The notes under the pieces are model-generated. The model was not told the origin of the DNA and did not search any database. It saw only the letters and a list, made by a program, of their open reading frames with translations. Shown one piece after another: positions 1 through 11,004 of a stretch of 64,000 nucleotides of DNA. Position numbers and translations under genes: made by a program. Location of the stretch: contig OY783196.1 in assembly GCA_963678675.1 (NCBI GenBank), forward strand, positions 24,034,827 through 24,098,826, in the 5' to 3' direction. Numbering within the stretch: position 1 is the first letter of the stretch; every line of letters begins with the position of its first letter. This stretch comes from Xiphydria camelus (taxonomy: Eukaryota; Arthropoda; Insecta; Hymenoptera; Xiphydriidae).

Positions 1-1037
1 CTCCCGCCGTAGGACGCCTCGCCGGGTACCCACCTACGTACATATGCATGTGTACGTGTCCGCGCACCAACCGGTACGCGTAACTCCGCCATCCAGCCAC
101 TCTCGACCATAATCTTACCCGTACATAGATATATCCCGTAGGTCGAATGCTTTTGCGCCCCTTGAAATAAAAGAGGCGTCCGTTACTGCTATACGTGTTG
201 TAGTTTCTTCGAGTGCATCGTTGCTGCTACTGCAGTTGGGGTGGGTGGATTGGGAGATGCGCAGGAGATTACCTACACCGCTTCGCGTTATCGCCCTGGC
301 GTGTTTTCTTACGCGGGGACATTCGTTTCCTCCGAAGTCGAGAGTAAGTGAGATTAATATATATCCTTGTGCACGGAGGTCTCGCGCCGGGCGCACTGCG
401 GCGCAGTTAGAAAGGGGCGCGCCCAAAGCTTTTCTTACGTTAGAGGGGTTAATCCCGTATATCTGTCTCGCAGTGCTCTGACAATCGTGATTTATCTTCT
501 AGCGAATAATTGCAGCCTGGTAATCGCGAGAAAAAATTGGTTTCATCTCTAGATTCACGTTTTTCGGTAGTTTAAATAGGGGTGAAATGGGGATGAAAAA
601 TTCAAATCTAAAAAGTGGTTCGATGTAGGCCAGGTTACATTAGCAACTCCGCTAATGGGCAGTAATCGTACATATATGTTATTTCTAGAAGGTAATTTTT
701 CGTGGCAAACCTTTTGTCTCCCTTCATACGAAATCAAAAACGACAAATGAGGTACCACTTTAAAGATTAAGTTCTCCGCTCCTGACGAATTGTTAATTTA
801 TAATTGCACATTACATTATATATACGGAGAGAATTTTTTAATATAAACTGCCGTTAAATTCACTAGAAAAATTACGGCCAAATCTTGTAACGCAGGGACG
901 TATTGGCCCTGCTGACATCTAGTATCGATACGGTAGAATTTTTGTACTAATCGTACAAATAAAATTTACACATCGTCATGATAAAATGTAAATCCAGGGA
1001 CAGAATATTTGCTCGACTTGAACACAGGTTTTCCATG
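1..1037. other. Unassigned non-coding stretch
   Basis: No feature recognised. The first ~500 bases are GC-richer with short overlapping ORFs on both strands (up to 103 codons) that show no recognisable domain; from about 540 onward the DNA becomes AT-rich. I do not regard any of these ORFs as genes. Confidence 0.5.
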
Positions 1038-1039
1038 TA

Positions 1040-1259
1040 CACCTAGTGTCAATGATTCTGATCGACCCGCTTTGGGTGATAGTACTTTATCGAGATGACC
1101 ATAGTTAAACAGTACGAGCGAATCTTATTGTTTTGCCACATCTGATTGGTCCTTCATAGCAAAACAAGAAGATCCGTTCGTACTACGGTCGACTCGATAA
1201 AGTACCGTTACCCAAAACGGGTCGATCAGAATCATTGGCCTCGCAGGTGTATCTATTCG
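1040..1259. mobile_element. Palindromic MITE, family A copy 1 (TA-flanked)
   Basis: The two halves are inverted copies of each other. The left end CACCTAGTGTCAAT and the following GATCGACCCGCTTTGGGTGA and ACTTTATCGAG blocks reappear reverse-complemented on the right, ending GGTG. TA dinucleotides flank both ends (1038-1039 and 1260-1261). There is no ORF of note, so it is non-autonomous. A second, diverged copy lies at 61380-61604. The TA target duplication fits a Tc1/mariner-type mobiliser, but no transposase can be assigned. Confidence 0.8.
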
Positions 1260-1434
1260 CTCCGTGCGTTTGAACATTGTTATACTTCAGTGAGTATGTA
1301 TGGCAATATACGTGCAAAGCAAATGTGTCCCATATAAAGTTCCAATCCACAATACAGATGGCGCGTTGCGGATATGCATGTGTACAATCACACATGCTCA
1401 CTAATGTATAATAGTGTTCGTACGCACGAAGCGC
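1258..1434. mobile_element. Short inverted-repeat element abutting family A
   Basis: The ~40-bp block after CGCTCCGTGCG (left arm about 1258-1300) is matched in reverse complement by the block ending CGCACGAAGCG (right arm about 1392-1434), with several mismatches. It abuts the family A element. The size and structure suggest a decayed hairpin element; boundaries are approximate. Confidence 0.5.
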
Positions 1435-2544
1435 ATAGGCAAGCATATTTGGTGTGCATGCCAATACAAATAATCGACGATCGATGAAAATAACCGACGA
1501 TTATTAGACGAAAAACTGATTATTTACCGTCACGCCAGAGTAAACTTTACTGCGTTGCACAGTAAAAATTCGAGATGCAGTATGGGAAATATGACCTTAG
1601 TAGTACTATTTAAATTTAGCACTGTAAACATTACAGTAGTACCAGGTATATTTTCTAGCGTTTCAAATTTGATCGTACTGGTATAGTAATTTTTTTAGTG
1701 CTGATAGTAGGTATAATAATTATTGACAGAAAATTCTATAATATAGTAGAAAAAATGTCGGAACATTCCACGGTTATTCATGGTCATTTTTACTCGAAAC
1801 TTATCTCCGTATAGGGAGTAATGCTTCGTTTATTTGTGAAAGATTAATAGTAAATTTTAGCATCAATATCATTAATGTACGATTGATTTAGTTGATTCGA
1901 CCAAACGAACACAAGATCATATAAAAGTGGAAGAAATATCCAATCGTTATTCATAAATTACCCATAAGTACATATGTATAATAAACATTTATTAGAAGCG
2001 AAAATTCTCCTATATTTATTATCTCGTGTGTTTATATGGGGCGTTAGGTTTAAATAAATCTCGCTGTAATAGCAGAATGAACATCTCAGTCACTATTAAA
2101 CTATCTTATCTCACCACCGACCCTCTTTCACCTGCATCCACCACCGCAATTAACCTCCATTTCTCTCCTCTGAAATCTCCCGTGAAAAACGACGTCCTAG
2201 CGAGTTCCTTTTCTATAGTAAAAGTAATAGATACTTTTTCAATAATGATCAAATAAAAAGCCCGCGTGGCTGGTAGTAAATAACCTAACCTAGACTACGA
2301 GTCGTTTTATATCGGGAGATAACACCATATATGTATCTACCTCATCTGAAAATAACTACACGTTTACATAATATTAAGTTCATATTAAATATTATGACAT
2401 AGTTTCGGTTGCTTAACGAGGTATCTAGTAGGAATTGATTTGGGTTTACTGTGCGACTAGACCAGAGCAGCTTTACTTGAATAACTAGGTACTCGAACCA
2501 CTTCCACTGAAGCATTCAGGGCTTGATTGTAATCAACAGCCCAT
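1435..2544. other. Unassigned AT-rich stretch
   Basis: AT-rich DNA with small local palindromes (for example around 1480-1505) but no recognised gene or element. The longest ORF (about 76 codons near 2030) has no recognisable features. Confidence 0.5.
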
Positions 2545-2546
2545 TA

Positions 2547-2944
2547 TACAGGGTGTTACTTAATGATAGGCCGTAATTGCAAGGGCACATTACTGAATCA
2601 ATTTCCAGTAGAAAAGTTCATATTAACATGTGTCCTAAAATATACACTTTTTTTGTCAATATTATTCGTGAGACTGTCCCCCGGGACGCCACTGGAACTC
2701 ATAATTATCTTCTAGTTAGTGCTAACTTAGCATCTGATTACAATAAATAACAGTGCCAAATGTCAACAAAATCGGCACAAGGATCTTTGAGATATTATTA
2801 AAAAACCGATTTTTTTTTAAACTGACGTCCTGTATCTTGAAAACCAGACATTTTAGGACACATGTTAATAAAAACTTTTCTACTGGAAATTGATTCAGTA
2901 ATGTGCCCTTGCAATTACGGCCTATCATTAAGTAACACCCTGTA
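2547..2944. mobile_element. MITE, family B copy 1 (TACAGGGTG ends, TA-flanked)
   Basis: The element starts TACAGGGTGTTAC and ends with the reverse complement GTAACACCCTGTA. The terminal inverted repeats are about 90 bp long and nearly perfect (shared blocks TTAATGATAGGCC and AATTGCAAGGGCAC). TA flanks are at 2545-2546 and 2945-2946. The interior holds no significant ORF. A second copy lies at 4429-4825 with strong similarity through the interior. TA duplication and TACAGGG ends suggest a Tc1/mariner-like origin. Confidence 0.88.
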
Positions 2945-3051
2945 TAGTACAGATTTATGTCTTCGCACATCAGAATTTCACTAACTTTACTACGTTCTTA
3001 TGTTGGGTTGAAACCTCCGACACATTTATGAATTCGCAACAGAAATTTCTA

Positions 3052-3185
3052 AAGCCGGAATTCCACCGGGGCAACATTTTGGTGACATGTACATGCGACA
3101 TTGTCGCACACATTCAAACCAAATCACGTCTTCTTTGTTCGACATTATCGCACGCTATATGTTGCCCCGATGGAATCCCGGCTTA
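3052..3185. mobile_element. Small hairpin element
   Basis: The sequence AAGCCGGAATTCCACCGGGG near 3052 is matched in reverse complement by CCCCGATGGAATCCCGGCTT near 3166-3185, and the inner CGACATT..TCGCAC blocks also pair. This is about 134 bp and resembles a miniature inverted-repeat element. No clear target duplication was seen. Confidence 0.6.
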
Positions 3186-4072
3186 ATAGTGTGACGGATG
3201 TTCGACTTCTTCAGCTAATATTACGTTCTAGAATTATCTACGATTCAGAATCAGACAAGACTCATATTAGTTCAAAGGTTAAAGCACTCCTCCGAGAGTC
3301 AAAAGGTTTCAAAATCGAGCCTCGCATTAATCAGTGTGGTCTGTTCTCGTCGTTCATTCAAGGGGTTGCCGTTCCTCGAATACAACACGAGTATGCACTG
3401 AGTATTTCCTCGATAAACCATAATTCCCAATAACCACTTAGAGTAGCAAGGCTGCGAGCATTAAGCTGGTTAAGAGATGGGCGAGTCTGGCTGGGAGGAG
3501 GAGATACACGTGAGTTGCAATTGTATCGGAGCTACTTTCTCCTAGATAGCTAGCGCTTGCAACTCCGTCGAACATGGTATTGGATCAATGCGAACAAGAG
3601 GAATTAGTATAGCCTTTGCATCGTTGAAATATCAATTATACCGGGTGTATAGTACCGTGACGTGACTTATTCCGGAGAGGAGCTATAATGTCATCCATGT
3701 GGGTCGTATTTTATATCAGAAAGTAGGTGGATTCACGTTGCGCATAGGACGCGTGGTTAACAAGCCTGGCGTGCACGTTGGCAGATTTACGAACCATTAA
3801 TTCCGCCTGGTTGACGGCGCAGTCGGAAGATTTTGTCGTTAGTTTACTGGGTGGATATAGCAACGTTGGGACCCCTCGAATTTTTGGTCCAGTTAGGAGA
3901 TGACGAGGCAGTGAAAAAAATATACACTCGTGTCGCGCCACCATTAGCGTTCATCAATATTGCACGTATTTAGTAAACTGTAGAGAGAAACAGGATCGAG
4001 AATCACTGTAGTGAGTGTAAACCTTTGAAATCCAGAGTGGTCCGAGTTTAAAAGAGAAATGCATATTTTCCA
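3186..4072. other. Unassigned stretch
   Basis: No recognisable gene. A 110-codon plus-strand ORF (3101-3433) begins inside the small hairpin element and has no motif I recognise. I treat it as a chance ORF. Confidence 0.45.
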
Positions 4073-4074
4073 TA

Positions 4075-4426
4075 CAGGATCTAGACTTGGATTTGCAACA
4101 GAGTAAGTATAGTGTAATTTTGTGAAAGTATAGACGATGTGCGTCATCGTTGATCGGTCGTAGTGGGTAGGAGAGATTAAGCAGGACTAGCATCGGTCAG
4201 TGATGAAGCTCTTAAACTGAAGTATATTAGGTAGGCCTGATTCTAACCAGAACTAAAATGAAATTTGGTAAAAGTCAGGCGTACCTACCTGATCGAAGAG
4301 TTTCATCACTGGCTATTGCCAATCCTACCCACCACGACCAATCAACGATGATACTCACGATGAGTATACTTCCAAAAAATCGTATACGTTATATTTGCCA
4401 TGTTACAGATCCAAGTCCGGACCCTG
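4075..4426. mobile_element. MITE, family C (CAGGATC/GGACCCTG ends)
   Basis: An imperfect foldback of about 350 bp. The outer end CAGGATCTAGACTTGGAT (left) pairs with ATCCAAGTCCGGACCCTG (right), and a central pair of ~60-bp arms (4144-4213 versus 4296-4354, with the block CGTAGTGGGTAGGA against TCCTACCCACCACG) pairs again. TA flanks are at 4073-4074 and 4427-4428. The right TA is immediately followed by the start of a family B element, so two elements stand back to back. Confidence 0.72.
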
Positions 4427-4428
4427 TA

Positions 4429-4825
4429 TACAGGGTGTTACTTAATGATAGGCCGTAATTGCAAGGGCACATTACTGAATCAATTTCCAGTAGAAAAGTT
4501 CATATTAACATGTGTCAATATGAATATATTATTTTGTCAATATTATTCATGAGACTGTCCCTCGGGTCGCCAGTGGAACTCATAATTATCTTCTAATTAG
4601 TGCTAACTCAGCGTCTTATTACAATAAACAACAGTGCCAAATGTCAACAAAATCGGCACAAGGATCTTTGAGGTATTATTAAAAAACCGATTTTTTTCAA
4701 CTTTGACGTCCTGTATCTTGAAAACCAGACATTTTAGGACACATGTTAATATGAACTTTTCTACTGGAAGTTGATTCAATAATGTGCCCTTGCAATTACG
4801 GCCCATCATTAAGTAACACCCTGTA
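4429..4825. mobile_element. MITE, family B copy 2
   Basis: Same ends and interior as the element at 2547-2944, in the same orientation: TACAGGGTGTTAC at the left and GTAACACCCTGTA at the right, with TA flanks at 4427-4428 and 4826-4827. The interior ACATTTTAGGACACATGTTAA and GTGCCAAATGTCAACAAAAT blocks are shared with copy 1. A 117-codon minus-strand ORF runs through it, but it is mostly terminal repeat and is not a gene. Confidence 0.88.
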
Positions 4826-5097
4826 TATATAGTTTGTGGAACTGTAGAAAAATCGTTCAAGTGAGTACAAAAGACTTTCAAATGGCGCACCCGACCGGGG
4901 GATGAGCTATTTGAGAGGTTGCATTCAAGAATATGGTTTACATGCTGATAGTACACTGTTTTATCATCAGTAACATGTTATCACAATATATTAGGTACCT
5001 ACATATACGTATCTTGGGGATAAAATAGTTAGTTTGCGGTGGGTCGTCCCTACCTTGGGTACGATTTCAGGTATACCTATATATGTATATACACGTA

Positions 5098-5324
5098 TAC
5101 AGGGTGTCCCAGAAAATACACGCCAGCGTAGCGGGTTGCATGTCAGTAGACGCACCCGATCCAAGATGGTTCTCTAAAATTCGGTAGTAATACCGACAGC
5201 CCAGACACGAACCGAATAGACGTTTCAGTCCGAAAGACATCGGTCATCTCAATAGTGGTGAATGTGACAGACGCTCCGTATAGTTTGATAATCATTTGGC
5301 GTGTATTTTCTGGGACATCCTGTA
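5098..5324. mobile_element. MITE, family D (TACAGGGTGTCCCAGAAAA ends)
   Basis: The left end TACAGGGTGTCCCAGAAAA and following TACACGCCA are matched at the right end by TGGCGTGTA and TTTTCTGGGACATCCTGTA. TA flanks are at 5096-5097 and 5325-5326. Length is 227 bp, with no ORF. The first nine bases match family B, suggesting a related mobiliser. Confidence 0.85.
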
Positions 5325-5326
5325 TA

Positions 5327-6283
5327 CTTGTTCAATCGGAAAATGTCTATGGCAATGCATTTTTTTTTTTAAGAACGAGGTGGTGTGGATAATAGAATTT
5401 TTTTTGAGAAAACAGCAGATTTTTCTGCGACGCCGAAGAAATGTATCTCTATACATATATCAACTTTAAATATGGGCCTGTGTGCGAATATAAATATGTG
5501 TCATAGTACATCAATAAATGTGATGTATTTATTAAAATAACGTACCTTACCTCAAATTACGTTTCCAGTATGTATACTAAAAGTAAATGTATACAAACGT
5601 TCCATTATCTAAGGCTTTTAGGATAATTCTTCGGTATAGTCAATTTCTAATGTCTTTATTTCACAACTCTATACTTATACTAATTTAGAAGATGCACGCG
5701 ATTGTAATACTTTCCTTCGCTTGCAAACAAATTGTACCAGGGTAGATTTCAGTGCATAATGTAAGTAGAACGGAAAGGAGAACTCGAGAAGTACGGTAAT
5801 TTGATGAAGATACTTGAGTTAGCAACTGAAGCGGTCTTTAATTCGAAGCATAGCTGCTGGCGAGTCACTTGATTACGATAAAGGAATGGATGAGAGAGGC
5901 AGAACGAGGAGACGTGAAGCGTGAGGAAGTAAATCTTTAATACAACTACACATTTGCGATATACGTCTTTTTTTGAAAACTCATTATCAAGATTCTCAAG
6001 TAAATCAACTCGATTACATCAAATCAATGATATTCCAGAGCCCGATTAATTCTCCTTCGTTATCGATAAATCCCTTCCCTTTTTGAATGTCATAGGTACT
6101 AATAGTAATTACCTCGAGTATCTTGCAATTGCATCTTGGAGCATTAGTGAATGACACAGTAAAGAAAAATCATCGAATGAAACAATATTATAGTAAGAAT
6201 GTATATGTATTCATGTGTCTATTAAATTTATATTCTTATCAAATGATTTCTATATTTACGATTTTTTGAATATATACCTTCCC
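5327..6283. other. Unassigned AT-rich stretch
   Basis: No gene or element recognised; contains a T tract near 5360-5371. Confidence 0.5.
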
Positions 6284-6285
6284 TA

Positions 6286-6508
6286 CACCGAGGAAAAAAT
6301 TTGGTCAATTTAACCAAAATCTTGGAGACAATGACCAAACTATTTGGTAAAATATAAATCCTCCATTTATATTTGGTTAAACTGACCACTTCCTGGTTAG
6401 AATAACTAAATATTTGGTTCAACTGACCAGTATGATATTTTGATTAGAATAACAAAACGCATTTAACTATACGCATTTTGTCATTTAACCTAATTATTTT
6501 CCTCCGTG
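6286..6508. mobile_element. MITE, family E copy 1 (CACCGAGGAAAAA ends)
   Basis: Starts CACCGAGGAAAAAATTTGG and ends ATTTTCCTCCGTG, with TA at 6284-6285 and 6509-6510. The interior is built from short motifs such as TTTGGTTAA, AACTGACCA and GGTTAGAATAAC in both orientations. A related copy lies in the opposite orientation at 29068-29330. It belongs to a set of elements in this window sharing CAC(T/C)GAG..AAA termini. Confidence 0.8.
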
Positions 6509-6621
6509 TAGTACGCATTCATTTCGGTCCAATCTTGGGGCAAAGAACATGTATAATAGGGTTTATATATGGTTAAAATGTTGAATTTTGCAAAGTGATA
6601 TACTCTAAAACGCAGCATATA

Positions 6622-6813
6622 CACTGAGAAAAAAAAGATTAAAAATTATTCTGTTAGAAGGATAATTTGAGTACGAAAGGTAAGACAGATAAAAAATGAT
6701 CCTTCCAGGGTATAAAATTTAACCTTCCTTAGGATAATTTTTGATCTATTTTACCTTTCGTACTCAGATTATCCTTCCAACAGAATAATTTTTCATCTTT
6801 CTTTTTCTCAGTG
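6622..6813. mobile_element. Nearly perfect palindromic MITE, family F (CACTGAGAAAAA ends)
   Basis: The 192-bp element folds on itself almost completely. CACTGAGAAAAAAAAGAT at the left is matched by ATCTTTCTTTTTCTCAGTG at the right, and the inner AATTATTCTGTTAGAAGGAT and GAGTACGAAAGGTAA blocks pair with their reverse complements near 6752-6795. TA flanks are at 6620-6621 and 6814-6815. There is no coding capacity. Confidence 0.88.
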
Positions 6814-7341
6814 TATTGTAATCCCAGTAATTCCTCACTGTAATCTTATCCCACATAGTAGGTATATAAAAATATATAAGAGCAGTTGCCGGTGAACTTA
6901 TGTAAGGTCTAAGACGAAAAATATTAAAGCCCAGACTTTTCCAATTTCTTCTTTCTTATTTTTCTCTTCCCCGACCCACCAAAATTTAACGTCGGCAAAG
7001 CATAGCCAAGCCGAGCCAGAGTCAAACCAAGCCGTAGGTATAACAACGTGCTATATTTATATAGCTGTGTTCCGCCTACTAATAATACCCTATGCTTGCA
7101 TATCCAGTGACGTATCACCACGAATCCCTCGAACAAAAACCCGCAGACGTGACTCTAAATCCCACGAAAACCGCCGAAGGGCACACCTTACTCGTCACAT
7201 CTAGTTACTCGAAATTCTTAATATACTAGACTATTTCCACGCGCAAGCGCGCGCCTAAAACGTATTTCATAACGACATTTACATTTACTTCAACACTAAT
7301 TTTATCAAATTGAATTTCCCCGCTTTAACTATCGAATACTA

Positions 7342-7449
7342 TATCGATATCGATTATCAACTAACTAATGGGGATAGGTGACCACGACTTTCGATTATCG
7401 ATATCGATTGTCAACTAACCAATGGGGATAGGTGACCACGAGTTTCGAT
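7342..7449. repeat. Tandem duplication, 54 bp x 2
   Basis: Two adjacent units (7342-7395 and 7396-7449) share ATCGATATCGATT, TCAACTAAC, AATGGGGATAGGTGACCACG and TTTCGATT, differing at about three positions. No function is apparent. Confidence 0.85.
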
Positions 7450-8580
7450 TATATCGCGTTGGATTTTATTAGATAGGAAAGTTAATTATCAAAAGGACGG
7501 GAGAAGAAACAGAGAATCGTAATAAAGCCTAGACACGCTCACTCGATCGCCTCTCACTTTCCACCCTCGCGATTCCGATGGCGTCTTAATTGCGAAACGA
7601 GTAACATTCCCTTCGCGCGCTAACTGTCAGCGCCACCACCCCCCGCCCCGACGAATGACTTCTCTCTTTTGTCTCTTACGTTAATCAATCATATTCCCGG
7701 CTGCGTATCTTTCACCTGCAGAATTAGGGGAGTGGAGAGGTGGGAGGGGGGGGGGGGCAAGCGCAACCTCCATTGTATAGCGAAGTTGGCGCAGGACTCG
7801 GTAAGTGGGCGAGCAGACCTGCGGGTTGAGTCGGCGTGTATTTCCCAGGAGGAGTCAACGGTGCGGAGCGGTTGCGGCACGTGTGAGAGAGTATACGTAT
7901 GTATTATCCACGTTACGGTAGTTAACCAGAGATGCGATATTCCACGTTACGATAATAACGGAGGACAAGTACATACCAGCCGCCCCTTCCGTCCTCGGAG
8001 CTACTATGCACCGACCTGAATTCTTTATGCGAGAATAATGACGATCTCTTCTCTAATGCCAGTTTACTCCCATTTTATTTATTTACTCCTTCGAACCTCG
8101 CCTCTCGCCGGAGCTTGTCTTGCTTATAGTAGCGACTGAAGCCATCCTGGCTTTTCTCGTAGCACTTTATAGTTATATACTTCTTTTTTGGATATATTAA
8201 GGTGCACTTAAGGCGGATACCTGCTATCTACGGGGAGGCTGTAAGCAGAAGATACTTTCTGGTGGAAAGCTTCGGAATGAAGGTGATCGCTTTTGCAAAG
8301 TGATAGTTGCTTCATTTTTGGTACTTTTTTTTAGCGGATCACATTAACGTTCTTCTGTACTTATTTTAATTATGTATTTCTTGAAATATTCACAAACGAG
8401 AAAAATATGGGAGCAAAGTCAAGAAAATGGGAGTGTATGATACATCTTAATATTACGTTTTTCTGCATAATACTTAACCCGCTGAGGGTTATTTTCTTAT
8501 ATGATAGTCCCCTCAAATAGTGATAGACCCGTAAAGACAAAGGCCTACTATGCTACATACTCAGGGCAGCCCCCAGAGTG
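7450..8580. other. Unassigned GC-richer stretch
   Basis: About 7500-8020 is GC-richer and contains a 12-base G run (7746-7757) and a 116-codon plus-strand ORF without recognisable domains. It could be a regulatory or untranslated region, but nothing in the sequence identifies a gene. Confidence 0.4.
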
Positions 8581-8584
8581 TTAA

Positions 8585-8822
8585 CACTAGAACTACCGAA
8601 TGGTCGCGCTTTATAAGACGGTCGTTTTGGCGGGTGATTATCTCGTTATCCGTGGATTTTTTGTCCACACTGATATAGAACTTTTTTGTAGACCGAAATG
8701 TGCTCTACAAAAAAGTATTGTACCAATTTTCACAAAAACCTCACGGGTTACGAAATAATTGAGGTTGAATGGAACTCTAAATAAGATACCGGTCAAATTG
8801 ACCGGTTGCGGTAGTTCTAGTG
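8585..8822. mobile_element. TTAA-flanked MITE, piggyBac-like ends
   Basis: The element begins CACTAGAACTACCG and ends CGGTAGTTCTAGTG, a 14-bp perfect terminal inverted repeat. It is flanked by TTAA at 8581-8584 and TTAT at 8823-8826, consistent with a TTAA target duplication with one later change. TTAA targets are the hallmark of piggyBac transposons. The 238-bp interior has no transposase, so it is non-autonomous. A C homopolymer follows at 8835-8854. Confidence 0.72.
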
Positions 8823-8834
8823 TTATATAATATA

Positions 8835-8854
8835 CCCCCCCCCCCCCCCCCCCC
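8835..8854. repeat. Poly-C tract (20 C)
   Basis: An uninterrupted run of 20 C residues directly downstream of the TTAA element. Exact length in such runs is often uncertain in assemblies. Confidence 0.9.
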
Positions 8855-10596
8855 AATAAGTAAGCCGAATTTTTCTACTCACAGGCCAATCATGCAATTG
8901 CGTAATGGATGTAGCTTCCGTCATCAATTAATCTTCCATAATATGTCTCTCGAAAATATGAACCAATAGCAAATATTGGAATATCCGAAATCGATGTACT
9001 ATACATGTAGAAGTATTGATGTTAGCCGTTGATATATTATGCATTATTCAAATGTTACAGAAGATCAGTTAAATGGTCCGACATGCAACTGTGTTATTAG
9101 CCAGGTATTACTGAAAATTTGGCCGCCAGAAATATTGTCTCGTGAATAATTAATTATACCCTTTTTAACTAAAGAGATATGTACAGTCGTGCTATTAACA
9201 GTTTAAAAAATCCACTACGATTACCAAGGTTCTGAAATCTTTAGGGACTCAGTCTTCCATTCACCGCTTCGAAAATAACGGCGCTTTATGTATAGTTACT
9301 ATGCTTTATGAGTTTCGCCGTTTACAAAGAATACTTTGTAAATACCAGTCGAAGTCTTAAGTACCTACTCCAGTTTTCCAAAACTTTGCGACTATTCGAG
9401 TACTGGCCAGAAAACTGGTTCGGGATTATTCTCGCGATTGCTTCCTCAACTTCGCTTATACGGTAATAGACCGACTCGAACTTCTCACGAAAGACTTTCT
9501 CTCATTCGCGAACAATTATCCAACTCCGGCTCCACATCCAGTCTGACTGTAAAACTGAAGATGCAAAGTTTTTCAAGCAGAAAGTCCCCTTTCGTATTAT
9601 ACGGCAATGTTTGAAACGTTTCCTTTCTCCTTCTCATTAAAGGAATAGAGGACGAAGCGATTGTAAAACTTAAAAATTTTATACAAATAATTTTGTTTGC
9701 TCTTTTATATTTTTATCGTAACTGATCGAATTGATATAGTAGAGAATAAGTGGTGTCGATATCTCTGAGGCTTATCGATGTAACAGGCTGTTCGTTTTTG
9801 CAATTTTATCGGAGATTTGGTATACCAGGACCAAAGTTAAATGCAAGCAACGAAATTGTGTTTGCAAGAATGGCCATTAAGCGGTATTAAAAAACACCTG
9901 TTATATTCAGTCCATTTCCGTAGACTGTTCATTTATCCTTTTTCCGATAACTACTTACTTCATCCTATTTAAACCCGAGTGCTAAACTATTCAGCATTAC
10001 CGGATTTGCGGGTATGAAAACGCGAACGACGCTTTATTTATGGCCTCGCGAATAATGTTCAGAAAACGACCGGCGGCGCGTATCACGAAGTAGAATATCT
10101 TCCATCTCTAATTCCGTGTCGACCTGTGTTTTCGCAGGCACTCGTCGGTTTGCGAATAAGTTCAATGAAGCGGCACTAGTGTGCCTGCTCGTATAGATCA
10201 CACTCGGTTCGCCAGATACTCTAACGGAACGAGCTTCGGTAGATGTCCTTTTTTCGTCGCCTATCTTGCACATTCAATTTACACGCTCCAATCTTTTTCT
10301 TATAAACTAGACCCTGTATGATTTTTCACTGAAAAGTAAAGTACGAGGAAACCGCGGGTTATAGTTAGTCTTTCAAGTCGGTATACTGTGCGCTAAATTT
10401 TCAAACTTTCGTACCACGGGATCGTAGCGAGGATAGAACGTTATGTTGCAGTAGACTGTGAATAGGTTTAATTTAAGCGCCAGTAGCATTTGATAGAGGG
10501 AGTGAGCGTAACCCTAAAACCTATTGGCCAATGGTTCACAGACTATAGAGTCTGTCATAATATATTCTTATGGGCCGTATTCTTGCATTGTAACCG
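8855..10596. other. Unassigned stretch
   Basis: No recognisable gene, RNA or repeat. Short ORFs (up to 79 codons near 10034-10273) show no domain. Confidence 0.45.
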
Positions 10597-11004
10597 CACT
10601 CTGAGAAAAATCTGGTTGAAAGAACAATATATTAACTAGAAATCGTGGTCGATTTTGGCGCCAACCACGATTTTATATTATTCTAAGCAATGAGATTCTG
10701 GTTATAATAATAAGAGATTGTAATTGCCGCAATCAGATCGACTTTCTGCATAGTCGATTAAGGTCTCCAACTTTTTTTATATATAGTTGATACTACCATG
10801 CAGTAATATTATTGATCTACTTTTGTGATTAATCAAACCATGGCGCATGGCTATCGCAAACTACAGCCTTATTCTTACTATAAACGTGCAACAAAACTTA
10901 TTTCGACTGCATTGGTTTAATCGTAAATATTATGGTACTAATAATCAGAAAAATTCAATCTTAGGATTATAGTTGATTTCACTAACCACTTTTCTCTCAG
11001 AGTA
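10597..11004. mobile_element. MITE-like element with CACTCTGAGAAAAA ends
   Basis: The left end CACTCTGAGAAAAATCTGG faces a right end AACCACTTTTCTCTCAGAGT. Interior motifs such as TCGTGGTCG..CCAACCACGA form smaller hairpins. The ends resemble the CACTGAGAAAAA family elsewhere in the window. Boundaries are approximate and no clear target duplication was fixed. Confidence 0.55.
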
